33,034 nt of DNA from CAMBDS01 sp964355675. Lineage in GTDB: Bacteria; Electryoneota; AABM5-125-24; Hatepunaeales; Hatepunaeaceae. A model generated the notes under the pieces. It had not been told where the DNA came from. It saw nothing but the letters and a program-made list of their open reading frames with translations, and searched no databases. This document shows, in pieces, positions 1 to 7,915 of the stretch. The first letter of the stretch is position 1. Each line of letters begins with the position of its first letter. The stretch is taken from assembly GCA_964355675.1 (NCBI GenBank), contig CAYHEC010000035.1, positions 1 through 33,034 of the forward strand, read 5' to 3'. The position numbers were made by a program, and so were the translations under genes.

Positions 1-80
1 ATGGAGAACACGATCCCTATAAGAAATATTTCAAAGAACTCGAGGACACCCTGCGCCAGAGAATACAGTCAAGAATGTAA
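1..80 (+). CDS. C-terminal end of an unidentified upstream gene (partial)
   Basis: The third reading frame is open from the window edge to a TAA at 78-80. It encodes a charged, helix-like tail (GEHDPYKKYF, then KELEDTLRQR, then IQSRM) that looks like a genuine protein C-terminus. Frame 1 also opens with an ATG at base 1, but its product has unconvincing composition. Too little is present to name the protein. It lies on the same strand as rho with about 290 bases between, so it may or may not be in the same transcript. Confidence 0.45.
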   Translation, partial: GEHDPYKKYFKELEDTLRQRIQSRM

Positions 81-370
81 CTGGATCCCGAGAGGCTCTT
101 TCAGCTGATTGCAATTATTTTGGTATTATCTTATCCAACGAAAAATACAACTATTTTCCAATAATACTTGACAATGGCAATATAATGTGATACATTTGCC
201 GATAGGATAGTAGGTTCCTTACACCGCGGGAATGTCATTACGTGTCCCGCGATGCTTCCGCCGATCATTTTCGATTGTACCCTCGGACACTTTTCATCCG
301 CTGTGTCTTTCTGATCGGACGCCACAAATCTCGACGCTTCAATTATTAATCCCCTAACTCACTTATCTGT
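81..370. other. Intergenic region upstream of rho
   Basis: This 290-base stretch holds no convincing gene. It contains the promoter candidate at 168-196. A minus-strand open frame here (131-325) has no homology I recognise and no good ribosome site. No intrinsic terminator with a U-tract was seen after the upstream gene. Confidence 0.5.
168..196 (+). promoter_or_regulatory. Candidate sigma-70 promoter for rho
   Basis: A perfect -35 hexamer TTGACA lies at 168-173. Seventeen bases later is TACATT (191-196), a 4/6 match to the -10 consensus. A perfect TATAAT at 181-186 lies only 7 bases after that -35, so the two cannot work together. It might act with a poor -35 near 157-163. Either choice leaves a leader of about 160-180 nt before the rho ATG, and Rho genes are often autoregulated through long leaders. 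The function is inferred from sequence only. Confidence 0.4.
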
Positions 371-1831
371 ATGCTTCAACGCAAGAATCCTCTCCGCACG
401 GGTGTGAGTCGTATCCACCCTGCCACCGATGGTTCGGTTCAACCAAAACTTCGCCGGATCAGTCCGCCTGTTGAAATTGAACCGGTTATACCGACTGTCA
501 TTCCACCGGAACCTCTCACAATCGATGAGCTTGGATTAGATGCGGACGTAGCCGCTCTTAAATCCGGAACACCCGTTACTCTCGATTTGAATAAGCTCAA
601 AACGATGAAAATACATGAGCTTAGTGAGATTGCCAGAGGTCTCGATATCCCTGAATATGGCGGGTTGCCGAGGCAGGATCTTATTTTTAAGATTCTTGAC
701 AAGCAATCGGATTCGTCGGGATATGCTTTTGCCTCAGGAGTACTCGAAATACTTCCGGATGGATATGGCTTCCTGAGGTCGCCAAAATCGAATTTTCTGC
801 CTGGTCCTGATGACGTTTATGTTTCCCCATCGCAGATAAAACGATTTGGTCTTCGAAAAGGGCACATGGTCTCAGGTCAGATCCGGCCTCCGAAGGATTC
901 CGAGCGGTTTTTTGCGTTGCTTCGAGTGGAAGCCGTTGATCTTGAAAATCCCGATGAAGCCCGCGATAAAATACTTTTCGATAACCTGACGCCGCTCTTC
1001 CCCACCCGCAAGTTCCGTCTTGAATCAAAAGTAGCGCCCGATATTTCCATGCGGATCATGGATATATTCACACCGATCGGTATGGGACAACGCGGATTGA
1101 TTGTTGCGCCACCACGCACTGGTAAAACTGTACTTCTCCAAAAGATTGCTAACGCGATTGCTGAAAATCACCCCGACGTATTCCTGATTGTTCTATTGAT
1201 AGACGAACGACCGGAGGAGGTGACTGATATGGAACGGACTGTTAAAGGGGAAGTTATCAGCTCTACCTTCGATGAAAAACCTGACCGCCACGTTCAAGTT
1301 TCGAATATGGTTATCGAAAAAGCCAAAAGGTTGGTCGAGTACGGCAAGGACGTTGTCATCCTGCTTGATTCGATCACTCGATTGGCAAGAGCGCATAATA
1401 CAGTGATGCCTCATTCCGGACGTATTCTCTCGGGAGGCGTCGATGCTTCGGCTCTATATGAGCCGAAGAGATTTTTTGGCGCCGCTCGGAACATTGAAGA
1501 AGGCGGATCTTTGACGATTATCGCGACAGCATTGATCGAGACCGGGAGTCGAATGGATGAGGTCATATTCGAAGAGTTCAAAGGGACCGGCAACATGGAA
1601 TTGGTGCTTGACAGGCGCATTTCTGATCTACGGATATTCCCATCGATCGATACGAACCGTTCTGGGACCCGTAAAGAGGAACTGTTGCTTCCGGACCCGA
1701 CCTTAGCGCGGATCCATTTGATACGCAGCATTCTTGCTGACTATAATCCAACCGATTCTATGAAGTTCATTCTGGAACGCATTAAATCTACACGCAATAA
1801 CGAAGAATTCTTCCGAACTATGAATCAGTGA
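371..1831 (+). CDS. rho: Transcription termination factor Rho
   Basis: Rho is a hexameric RNA-dependent ATPase and helicase that loads on C-rich nascent RNA and releases RNA polymerase. All expected parts are visible. A Rho_N helical domain lies near residues 71-113 (LDLNKLKTMKIHEL). The cold-shock-like RNA-binding domain is near 117-190 (DGYGFLRSP, DVYVSPSQIKRF). Walker A is APPRTGKT with Lys252, and Walker B is VVILLDS with Asp333. The Q-loop and R-loop stretches SGGVDASALYEPK and EEFKGTGNMEL are present, as is the NRSGTRKEE tail. At 486 residues it is about 70 longer than E. coli Rho; the excess is a proline-rich N-terminal extension before Rho_N. No strong Shine-Dalgarno precedes the ATG at 371, but the next in-frame Met would cut into Rho_N, so the long start is kept. 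No U-tract terminator follows; a palindromic cluster does. Confidence 0.97.
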   Translation: MLQRKNPLRTGVSRIHPATDGSVQPKLRRISPPVEIEPVIPTVIPPEPLTIDELGLDADVAALKSGTPVTLDLNKLKTMKIHELSEIARGLDIPEYGGLPRQDLIFKILDKQSDSSGYAFASGVLEILPDGYGFLRSPKSNFLPGPDDVYVSPSQIKRFGLRKGHMVSGQIRPPKDSERFFALLRVEAVDLENPDEARDKILFDNLTPLFPTRKFRLESKVAPDISMRIMDIFTPIGMGQRGLIVAPPRTGKTVLLQKIANAIAENHPDVFLIVLLIDERPEEVTDMERTVKGEVISSTFDEKPDRHVQVSNMVIEKAKRLVEYGKDVVILLDSITRLARAHNTVMPHSGRILSGGVDASALYEPKRFFGAARNIEEGGSLTIIATALIETGSRMDEVIFEEFKGTGNMELVLDRRISDLRIFPSIDTNRSGTRKEELLLPDPTLARIHLIRSILADYNPTDSMKFILERIKSTRNNEEFFRTMNQ

Positions 1832-1873
1832 AAATGTGGATTGATGATGTAATCACTTAATTAGTTAAATTGT

Positions 1874-2098
1874 CTTGGAGGGTGGGATTTCAATCCGCGC
1901 TAAGGGCGGACTGAAAGAGTTCGTTGATTTATTCGTTCGAGTAGAGATTTGATCCTCTTGGAGGGGGGGCTTCAGCCCCCCCTAAAGGACAATCAAGCAC
2001 AAACAAGGGCGGGCTGAAGCCCCCCCTCCAAGAGAATCTTGTCCGAATTGGCGTCCCAAGCGAATAAATCAACGAACTCTGAAAGTCCGCTCTCCAAG
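1874..2098. repeat. Nested palindromic repeat cluster downstream of rho
   Basis: The cluster contains several inverted repeats, one inside another. The outermost ends are CTTGGAG (1874-1880) and CTCCAAG (2092-2098). The middle arms, 1906-1935 and 2061-2090, are 30 bases each and match at all but a few central positions. The inner arms, 1951-1983 and 2006-2038, are about 33 bases with two mismatches. Each inner arm is itself a palindrome of the form GGAGGGGGGGC-TTCA-GCCCCCCC. A diverged direct copy of the unit starts at 1873. It resembles REP or MITE-like repeats; no transposase is present. Confidence 0.8.
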
Positions 2099-2205
2099 GG
2101 CAAAAGTACTATTCAAGGCACTAATTTTGCTATACAGGCATCAGGATAGGTATGCGGCAATACTGTTAGTGCAATTCATGCACTGCAAACTTGATTATTT
2201 TTATA

Positions 2206-2274
2206 GCGGGCTCCGTACCCGCTTCAATACATAACAATTGCTTTGAAAGAACAGGGACGGAGCCCGGTTCTACC
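2206..2274. repeat. Palindromic dispersed repeat, GGCTCCGTACCC type (copy 1)
   Basis: The left arm AGCGGGCTCCGTACCCGC (2205-2222) is complementary, with some mismatches, to the right arm ACGGAGCCCGGTTCTACC (2257-2274). About 34 bases separate them. The same unit with better-preserved arms recurs at 7562-7638. This copy ends about 24 bases before the C25 gene, so it lies within the gene's 5' untranslated region or promoter region. Confidence 0.65.
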
Positions 2275-2297
2275 ATATTTCGATACCGGAGGGTGCA

Positions 2298-5200
2298 ATG
2301 CGTTTGTTTTCCAGATTTTTTCTCGCCTCAACGCTTCTATTATCTTTGGTACAATTCTCGTTCGCGGCAAACGCGATCGAAGATGAGACAACGCTTCCTT
2401 CGGCGACAGTCGAAGTAACTCAAAATGATTTAACAGTAACCCATTTAAAAATCTCCGTTCCGAGTATTGGACGGCTTGAATCATCAGCCGCTGACGGGCG
2501 TAGCATCGACAGATTCGGGCTTGATCTTGAACCCGCAACGACTCGCCCCGGTTGGCCGGAACTCCCGATGATTTCGCGATTGGTTCTGGTTCCACCTACT
2601 GGTGGGATAGAAATGGTTATCAAGGATATAACCTCCTACGTTTCGAGTGACTATCGCCCATATATCGTTCCTGAACAGGATGGATCCGAAAATCTCGATC
2701 AGTCTGGAGCTCCTGCAGACGAGTACCTTAGCTCTGACGGATTTTGGCCCCCGAATCCAATCGAAATCGGCAACCCAGCCATTCTACGCGGCAATCGCAT
2801 GGTTTCAGTCATCGTTTATCCGATGCAGGTTAATCGCGCCACTGGCGAAGTTCGGTACAATACGAACGTTGATTTCGATCTTCGTTACTCCAACGATGGC
2901 GTCAATGAAATTATCAACCCTCTCCGCCCCAAACCTTCGAGCACCATCAATCGATTGATCGAATCATTAGTCGTCAATCCACCTTCCCCATCTCGCGACG
3001 ATCCTCAGCGCGGTTCATACCTTCTTGTTTATTATAACGCCAATGGGATTGCGAACGCTCTTGCTCCTTTGATTACGTGGCGGAAGCGAATGGGCTGGGA
3101 CGTTCAGACCATGGCGATTCAGGTGAACGCATCAACCGACGCCATTAAGGGGCAGATTCAGCGCGCCTACAATGAGTGGGATTTACCTCCCGAGATGATC
3201 GCTCTCGTTGGAGATCCAGACTGGGGCGGGAATGGTCTCCCGGCATTTCCCGCCGACGCCGGTGGAGCGACTGATCTCGACTATGCACTCCTCGAAGGCG
3301 GCGACATCCTTGCCGACGCTGATTATGGAAGAATTACCTGTCGGAGCGTCCAAGAACTTAATCAGGTCGTGGCGAAAATCGTTAACTATGAGTCAAACCC
3401 TTATATGGATAACACGGATTGGTATCGCCAAGGTGCAGTCTGCGCTGGGTATGCGGGATCCGGGATTTCGACTATTTTCGTTAATAAATGGGTGAGGCGT
3501 CAGACGCTTGATCGGGGTTGGGATAACGTTCACGAGCAGTACTTTAACGCCCCCTTCCAAGGTCAAAATGTTCCACAGTTTTTCACGAGCGAATTTGCCA
3601 GAGGGATCAACTACGCTACCTATCGTGGATGGATTGGAATGGAAGGATTGTCCGCCGACATGATCATGGGATTTCAAGCGCATCGGCGGTATCCCTTTGC
3701 AACAACATTGACCTGCGCGTCGGGACAATATATCAATCAGTTTTGTCAGACAGAAGGATTCTTTATTTCAGCTGGCGGCGCTATCGGCTCCATCGGATTT
3801 GCAACCTCTTCCACACATGTGCCTTACAACAACGCTGTATTCACGGGGTTGTGGCACGGTTTGCTGAAACTCGGATTGTACAACCTTGGTTCATCGAGCA
3901 ATTACGGACGTTATAACTTGTATCGTCAATACAATGGCTTCGAGAATGTGAACGTCACGAATTTCTCTAAATGGGCTAATTTGATGGGTGATCCGGCGAC
4001 CGATATGTTCACCGCCATTCCACAGATTGTTGCTTGCGAACATGATCAAAGCGTCGCTCTCGGCACTACCCGGATTACAATCGCTGTCATGGATAGAGAT
4101 GAAAACACCGGGGTAGCTGACGCTCAAGTTTGCCTCTATAAAGCCGCCGACGAATTTCAAATGGTAGTCCACACTGACGAAAATGGAATCGCTGAATTTG
4201 CGATCCCTTCGGACGCCCTTACCGCTGGCAGTCTTCTGGTCACCGCCACCAAACACAACATGAAGCCCTATCTCGGGACAATAACCGTCAGGCAGGTTGA
4301 ACAATTCATTGGAGCGGAGATTTGGAGCATCGAGCAGGACAATAATAATGACGGGAACGCTAACCCCGGAGAAGATATATCGCTGGACGTCATTGTAAAG
4401 AATTTCGGAACGGGCGAACCTCAAGGCGGAATCACTGTTACTTTCGAATCGTTGTCTCCTTGGGCTGAGGTCAGCGGGGATACAATTAATCTGCAAAACG
4501 CTCCCGAGCACGACCAGTCGATAACCATTGGACTCGATCTCCGGATCGACAACTCAGCTCCTAATGAAACTGCCATTCCGATTGGTGTGAACGTACAAAG
4601 CGGGGAGACGACTTGGCGGTCGATGGCGGCTATCCAAGTGCTATCGCCTGCCATCCAGATTGGTGGAGCGTTTATAGCTAATAACCGGATCGAACCCGGC
4701 ACACAAGCTGATATCGATTTCAATTTTGCAAATGGAGGCGGGGCCGGAATCGAGCCCTTCACCGCTATTCTCTGGTCGGAAGCCGAGGTCGTGACCGTGT
4801 TAAACGATCAGGCGGCATATCCGGCTATCGCAGTGGGCAGGTCTTCCCGACTCCAAGGCAATCCTTTCCGGATAAGGGCTCATCCTTTTGCTGTTCCCGG
4901 CATGAAAGTCACTCTTAAATTGGCAATCGCTACGGAATCCGGATTTCGCGATACTACCACCTACGTTCTGACCGTCGGCGCGGCAACTGTTACAGACCCA
5001 TTCGGTCCAGATAAATACGGCTATGTCTGTTTCGATTCAGGAGATCGTGATTGGGAAATGGCTCCAGTGTATGACTGGATTGAGATCGATCCAACAGTTC
5101 AGAACAGTGACTTCGACGGCACGCTCCTCAACCTTCAGGATCGATCCGAGGACGCTGATCAAAGCCGGGTTGTAGATCTGCCCTTCGAGTTCCAGTATTA

Positions 5201-7448
5201 CGGGCAAATGTTTAACCGTGGGACAATCTGCACCAACGGTTGGTTTGCCTTCGGGAACTGGGCTGAACTTGCCGATTTTCGAAACAGACGCATCAACACC
5301 GGTGAAGGCCCCGATGGCCAACTTTGCGTTCTTTGGGATGATCTGCGGACCGGAAGAATTCTGACCTATCACGATGAAGAAAACGGTCGCTTCATTGTGG
5401 AATGGAACGGAATGACCACACAATCCGACGGGCACACTGAAACATTCGAACTTGTACTTTTCGATACAGATGCTGTCCCCACTTATAGTGGCGACGGAGT
5501 TATTCTCTTCCAATATAAAGACGTCAGTAATTCCAATGGTGAAGGCGAATCCCATGATACGCCCTATGTGACCATAGGAATCAACAGCCCAACTGATTTG
5601 GATGGTCTCGAATATACCTACTATAATACGTATTCCGCAGGCGCCAAACACATTGAGAACGGACTTGCTATCAAGTTCACTACCGCTATTCAATACATCA
5701 CCGGAGTGTTGGCGCTTCAAGTTACCGATGCGGCCACCGGAGTACCCGTAGAAGGCGCTCAAATCAACACAGCGCGCGGATTCTGGGGTGAGTGCGATAT
5801 CGATGGTATCGCTTATATAAATGATATTTTAATTGGCGATTACGAGCGCTTGACCGCCAGCGCGCAAGGTTATAACGATTCAACCTGGGTAGGTGATAAT
5901 GGCGAGGGGTTCACTATCGTCGAAGCCGAAACTCTTTGGGTGGTTTTGACCCTTTTGCATCCTGAGTTCACCACCGACACTGAAGGTTTCGAATTTACGA
6001 TGCTTCCAGACTCCTCCACACAAACCGGTTTCATGCTGTCGAATACCGGTAATGGTACACTCACGTTTACGAGCAGGTTTACTTACGTAATCGAAGACAC
6101 ACTCGAAAACGTACAAATTGAAAACCCTGGACATAAACGCCTTCCAACTCGAGATGATCAAGACGAACAATGGGATCGACTACTTTCATGGAATGCCAGC
6201 GAAGCGGTGGATAATCCACGTCTGCAGGGTATTGCGTTCGTCAACGATCATTGGGTTGTTTGTGGTGGATCCTCCAATCGCGACGATACGTTGAACTACT
6301 TCTACGAATTCAGTCGAAGTGGAGAGTACAGTGGAATTCGTATCCCACAGGAAACAAATGGTCTTTACGGTTACAGCGATATGGAATACTTCAACGGGCT
6401 ACTTTACTGTACCTTCTATCCGACATCGAAGATTGTCGCGATAGATCCGACAGATTATCATATCGTGTCTGAGTGGTCGTTACCTCGCGGTTTTAGCAAC
6501 GCCCGCAACATCGCCATAAACCCAAACACTGGGAATATCTGGGCTTCGGGTCCGACAACACGCTTGTACGAATTGGCGATAGAGAATGATACCGCGCTTG
6601 TCGAGGTCAGAAACTTCCAGACCAGATATCCGGGGACACAGGATGAAATCCATGAGTATGGGCTCTCCTGGTTCCGAGATGACCCCGACGGATTTTGCCT
6701 CTATATGAATTCCAATGACGAATCGGGGGTAATTCCAAATGCTCCCCAAGATAATCAACACGCCAATGTGGCTCTATTCAAGATGAATACCAACACCGGA
6801 GAGATACGATATTTAACCGATTTCGTCGATCTTCCCCCCGCGACCGTAGCTCGTTGCGGAATCATGATTACCCCGAAATGGAATAATCTGGTTTGGAGTC
6901 TGGCGATGGTATTCGATCACCCGGATGGGGACATAGTTTCGATTTTCGAGCTTGCTCCGAACTCGAGCTGGATTGGTTATAATCCGCGATCCGATACTCT
7001 ACTCGCATCTGAATTCACTCCGATCGATTTAGCGATAGAGAGTACTGATCTTGATACTGGAAGATACAGCGTCATAATCGAGTTCTCCCACAATGCCGGT
7101 ATCGGAACTACTCGCATACCTGTCACACTCGATGTTGTTTCAGTTCTACCCGACGTGTCGATTTCGGATGACACGGCAACGCCGTTCGAGTATTATCTTG
7201 CCCCGAACTTCCCCAACCCTTTCAACGCGGTGACGATGATCGATTACACTTTGAAAGAGAAAGGCAAAGTCAAGCTTGAGTTATTCGATCTTCAAGGTAG
7301 AAATATTCGCACACTAATAGCCGGAAATCAAACTGCCGGACAGCACCGTATTTCCATCGATGGCTCGGAGCTTTCGACGGGATTGTATTTCTATCGACTT
7401 GAAGCGGGCGAGTTCAAAGCAACACGCAAGATGATCCTCGTCAAATAA
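2298..7448 (+). CDS. Secreted gingipain-like C25 family protein with type IX sorting domain
   Basis: GGAGGG five bases before the ATG fixes the start. Residues 1-24 are a signal peptide (RLFSRFFLASTLLLSLVQF). A C25 propeptide-like region spans about 30-220 and a peptidase C25 core about 235-570 (YLLVYYNANG, ALVGDPDWGG). Cys473 in LTCASGQ fits the gingipain catalytic cysteine. The partner histidine of the usual GHG motif appears to be Trp445 (YRGWIGMEG), so activity is uncertain. Then come a gingipain-type Ig domain (about 578-665), CARDB-like repeats (about 666-890), an unnamed beta-rich domain (about 900-1128), a carboxypeptidase-regulatory-like domain (about 1135-1220), and an Ig-like domain split by a propeller-like segment (about 1290-1560). 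The last 85 residues (PNFPNPFN, GLYFYRLEAG) are a Por sorting domain, implying export by the type IX system and surface attachment or release. The gene appears monocistronic, with a terminator 30 bases downstream. Confidence 0.88.
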   Translation: MRLFSRFFLASTLLLSLVQFSFAANAIEDETTLPSATVEVTQNDLTVTHLKISVPSIGRLESSAADGRSIDRFGLDLEPATTRPGWPELPMISRLVLVPPTGGIEMVIKDITSYVSSDYRPYIVPEQDGSENLDQSGAPADEYLSSDGFWPPNPIEIGNPAILRGNRMVSVIVYPMQVNRATGEVRYNTNVDFDLRYSNDGVNEIINPLRPKPSSTINRLIESLVVNPPSPSRDDPQRGSYLLVYYNANGIANALAPLITWRKRMGWDVQTMAIQVNASTDAIKGQIQRAYNEWDLPPEMIALVGDPDWGGNGLPAFPADAGGATDLDYALLEGGDILADADYGRITCRSVQELNQVVAKIVNYESNPYMDNTDWYRQGAVCAGYAGSGISTIFVNKWVRRQTLDRGWDNVHEQYFNAPFQGQNVPQFFTSEFARGINYATYRGWIGMEGLSADMIMGFQAHRRYPFATTLTCASGQYINQFCQTEGFFISAGGAIGSIGFATSSTHVPYNNAVFTGLWHGLLKLGLYNLGSSSNYGRYNLYRQYNGFENVNVTNFSKWANLMGDPATDMFTAIPQIVACEHDQSVALGTTRITIAVMDRDENTGVADAQVCLYKAADEFQMVVHTDENGIAEFAIPSDALTAGSLLVTATKHNMKPYLGTITVRQVEQFIGAEIWSIEQDNNNDGNANPGEDISLDVIVKNFGTGEPQGGITVTFESLSPWAEVSGDTINLQNAPEHDQSITIGLDLRIDNSAPNETAIPIGVNVQSGETTWRSMAAIQVLSPAIQIGGAFIANNRIEPGTQADIDFNFANGGGAGIEPFTAILWSEAEVVTVLNDQAAYPAIAVGRSSRLQGNPFRIRAHPFAVPGMKVTLKLAIATESGFRDTTTYVLTVGAATVTDPFGPDKYGYVCFDSGDRDWEMAPVYDWIEIDPTVQNSDFDGTLLNLQDRSEDADQSRVVDLPFEFQYYGQMFNRGTICTNGWFAFGNWAELADFRNRRINTGEGPDGQLCVLWDDLRTGRILTYHDEENGRFIVEWNGMTTQSDGHTETFELVLFDTDAVPTYSGDGVILFQYKDVSNSNGEGESHDTPYVTIGINSPTDLDGLEYTYYNTYSAGAKHIENGLAIKFTTAIQYITGVLALQVTDAATGVPVEGAQINTARGFWGECDIDGIAYINDILIGDYERLTASAQGYNDSTWVGDNGEGFTIVEAETLWVVLTLLHPEFTTDTEGFEFTMLPDSSTQTGFMLSNTGNGTLTFTSRFTYVIEDTLENVQIENPGHKRLPTRDDQDEQWDRLLSWNASEAVDNPRLQGIAFVNDHWVVCGGSSNRDDTLNYFYEFSRSGEYSGIRIPQETNGLYGYSDMEYFNGLLYCTFYPTSKIVAIDPTDYHIVSEWSLPRGFSNARNIAINPNTGNIWASGPTTRLYELAIENDTALVEVRNFQTRYPGTQDEIHEYGLSWFRDDPDGFCLYMNSNDESGVIPNAPQDNQHANVALFKMNTNTGEIRYLTDFVDLPPATVARCGIMITPKWNNLVWSLAMVFDHPDGDIVSIFELAPNSSWIGYNPRSDTLLASEFTPIDLAIESTDLDTGRYSVIIEFSHNAGIGTTRIPVTLDVVSVLPDVSISDDTATPFEYYLAPNFPNPFNAVTMIDYTLKEKGKVKLELFDLQGRNIRTLIAGNQTAGQHRISIDGSELSTGLYFYRLEAGEFKATRKMILVK

Positions 7449-7476
7449 ACGGTTACGCTCCTATTCGGTCTACAGC

Positions 7477-7515
7477 AAAAGAGTCAACTCTCTGCAGTTG
7501 ACTCTTTTGTTTATT
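7477..7515 (+). terminator. Intrinsic terminator of the C25 gene
   Basis: A 13-bp perfect stem AAAAGAGTCAACT (7477-7489) pairs with AGTTGACTCTTTT (7496-7508) across a 6-base loop. It is followed by GTTTATT. It begins 28 bases after the stop codon. Confidence 0.85.
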
Positions 7516-7561
7516 ATTAAGCTGAGTTTGTTGAATAAAACATGAAGTTGTGCATTTTGCC

Positions 7562-7638
7562 CGGTAGAACGGGGCTCCGTACCCGTTCATTCAAGGAACT
7601 CGTGCTTAGGCGGACGGGTACGGAGCCCCGTCCTACCG
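7562..7638. repeat. Palindromic dispersed repeat, GGCTCCGTACCC type (copy 2)
   Basis: The left arm (7562-7587) and right arm (7613-7638) are 26-base inverted repeats with 24 matches. The shared core is GGGGCTCCGTACCCGT, with GGTAG/CTACC ends. The central 25 bases are unpaired. This is the same family as 2206-2274, so the two copies flank the C25 gene. Confidence 0.8.
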
Positions 7639-7657
7639 ATCTCTGGGCTTTTTCAAC

Positions 7658-7699
7658 CGGTATAAGCTGTCAACCCCAGAGGGTTGACAGCTTATACCG
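7658..7699. repeat. Perfect 19-bp hairpin
   Basis: CGGTATAAGCTGTCAACCC (7658-7676) and its exact reverse complement (7681-7699) flank the 4-base loop CAGA. No T-run follows on either strand, so it is not a classical terminator. It sits between the C25 gene and the oligoendopeptidase gene, next to palindromic repeat copy 2. Confidence 0.8.
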
Positions 7700-7851
7700 T
7701 ATTCCACTAAACCTCTCCCGATACCGAACCACATCATTGATTATAAGCAAATCCGTACTTCGAGTATTTGGAAAATTGCGGTAAATATCTTAAATTTTAG
7801 GATTGTTTTCTGCCGTAATGAAGTCATCATTGCCAGCGGATGAAATCCAAT

Positions 7852-7891
7852 TTCGCACCGGACCGATAGATTTTTGATCTATCGGTGCGAA
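7852..7891 (+). promoter_or_regulatory. Leader hairpin upstream of oligoendopeptidase F
   Basis: ACCGATAGAT (7862-7871) pairs with ATCTATCGGT (7877-7886). The preceding TTCGCACCG (7852-7860) can pair with CGGTGCGAA (7883-7891). The two registers compete, or combine into a bulged 15-bp stem. It ends 24 bases before the ATG and just upstream of the ribosome site. A regulatory role is inference; it could also be a repeat remnant. Confidence 0.4.
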
Positions 7892-7915
7892 CTACAATAT
7901 CTCCTGGAGTAGATC

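Larger units (their letters stand above)
1832..2297. other. Rho-C25 intergenic spacer
   Basis: This 466-base spacer has no convincing gene. It holds the nested palindrome cluster (1874-2098), a small hairpin AGTGCA-ATTCA-TGCACT at 2168-2184, and palindromic repeat copy 1 (2206-2274). I could not pick out a convincing promoter for the downstream gene. Confidence 0.6.
7449..7915. other. C25-pepF intergenic spacer
   Basis: This 467-base stretch has no credible gene; a plus-strand frame at 7542-7784 is made of the repeats themselves. In order it contains the terminator, palindromic repeat copy 2, the perfect hairpin, and the leader hairpin before the next gene. Confidence 0.6.

Noticed and set aside
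181..186. Perfect TATAAT as the -10 of the rho promoter together with TTGACA at 168
   Set aside because: The spacing is only 7 bases, incompatible with sigma-70 binding. The pair is kept only as separate possibilities.
687..1028. Minus-strand open frames within rho
   Set aside because: They overlap a complete, clearly identified Rho coding sequence and have no homology of their own.
2224..2595. Minus-strand open frame overlapping the start of the C25 gene
   Set aside because: It runs through the palindromic repeat and the C25 signal-peptide region, with no domain and no ribosome site.
7542..7784. Plus-strand 80-codon open frame in the C25-pepF spacer
   Set aside because: Its sequence is almost entirely the palindromic repeat and the perfect hairpin, so it is a repeat read as protein.
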